Origin: Petrolisthes cinctipes
Lineage: Eukaryota; Arthropoda; Malacostraca; Decapoda; Porcellanidae
DNA: 64,000 bases
Reading direction: 5' to 3'
Assembly: GCA_033782935.1 (NCBI GenBank)
Contig: JAWQEG010000361.1
Coordinates: 202,001-266,000 of the forward strand
Shown: positions 63,695-64,000 of the stretch, one piece after another
How positions within the stretch are numbered: the first letter of the stretch is position 1
How the letters are laid out: every line of letters starts with the position of its first letter
The notes under the pieces: generated by a model
Told to the model about the DNA's origin: nothing
Databases searched by the model: none
Seen by the model: the letters and a program-made list of their open reading frames with translations, nothing else
Position numbers and translations under genes: made by a program

Positions 63695-64000
63695 CTTATC
63701 CTTTCATTCACAGCTATGTAATCTATCAAACTCATCTGCTCTCCCCTTCCATGTGTACCTGTGGATCAGCCTGTGCTTGAAGCATGTGTTGGTGAGGAAC
63801 AACTCTGCCTCGGCACACACATCCACCAGGCACTCACCATTTTCATTTATTCCATTCACACCCAACTTGCCAACTACATTTCCTATTCTCTCGTTTCCTA
63901 CCTTCCCATCCATGTCCCCCACAAGCACTATCCTCCTCCCTCTCTCAAAACTTCTCAGACAGTCATTCACTTCATCCCAAAACTCTTTCATTTTCATTTT
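63695..64000 (-). mobile_element. Separate RTE-like LINE endonuclease fragment
   Basis: Reads FWDEVNDCLRSFERGRRIVL, GDMDGKVGNERIG, FKHRLIHRYTWKGR on the minus strand. It overlaps the domain already present in the 58.7-63.7 kb copy, so it is another copy, cut off by the window end. Confidence 0.85.

Overview
The window is eukaryotic nuclear DNA. It is AT-rich, full of microsatellites, minisatellites and transposon fragments, and its genes are split by GT-AG introns. The repeat types (RTE-like LINEs with ATAG-type 3' tails, Tigger/pogo-like and hAT-like non-autonomous DNA elements, a tRNA-derived SINE) and the small intronless PPP1R15-type genes suggest an arthropod, probably a decapod crustacean. 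The taxon is an inference from family resemblance; no database was searched.

Layout. 0-8.8 kb is repeat-rich non-coding DNA with a MITE inserted in a LINE tail, a 396-bp palindrome and one arm of a long inverted repeat. 8.9-21 kb holds two related intronless genes on the minus strand, both recognisable as PPP1R15 (GADD34/CReP-type PP1 regulatory subunits). They are separated by minisatellites, a 1.24-kb hAT-like element and the second inverted-repeat arm. 21-35 kb is mostly repeats and LINE fragments, with two tentative plus-strand exons of an unknown gene (22.3 and 24.4 kb) and a promoter-like cluster near 25.7 kb.

35.4-58.7 kb is one large minus-strand gene. I assembled it from 17 phase-consistent exons into an N-terminally incomplete protein of 1168 residues. 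Its NSE5-like central region, C-terminal ankyrin repeats and tail match SLF1 (ANKRD32), the factor that with SLF2 brings SMC5/6 to RAD18-marked DNA damage. The N-terminal BRCT domains are not in the window. Introns carry an RTE-like LINE, a Jockey-like LINE remnant, hAT-like, Tigger-like and TTAA-type elements and a SINE.

The most striking structure is inside SLF1. Three tandem 1.03-1.05-kb units each hold a 102-bp exon plus intron. That exon is a hybrid: its 5' half comes from the large exon 6 and its 3' half from exon 2, joined in frame at a shared TTGTCAGA octamer. One unequal exchange would create a new exon with a ready-made acceptor and donor; later exchanges would multiply it.

58.7-64 kb is a nest of LINEs: an RTE-like copy interrupted by a 968-bp TIR element and by the 3' end of a second LINE family. 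The PPP1R15 genes (integrated stress response, eIF2alpha dephosphorylation) and SLF1 (genome stability) share no obvious pathway; their proximity looks incidental.
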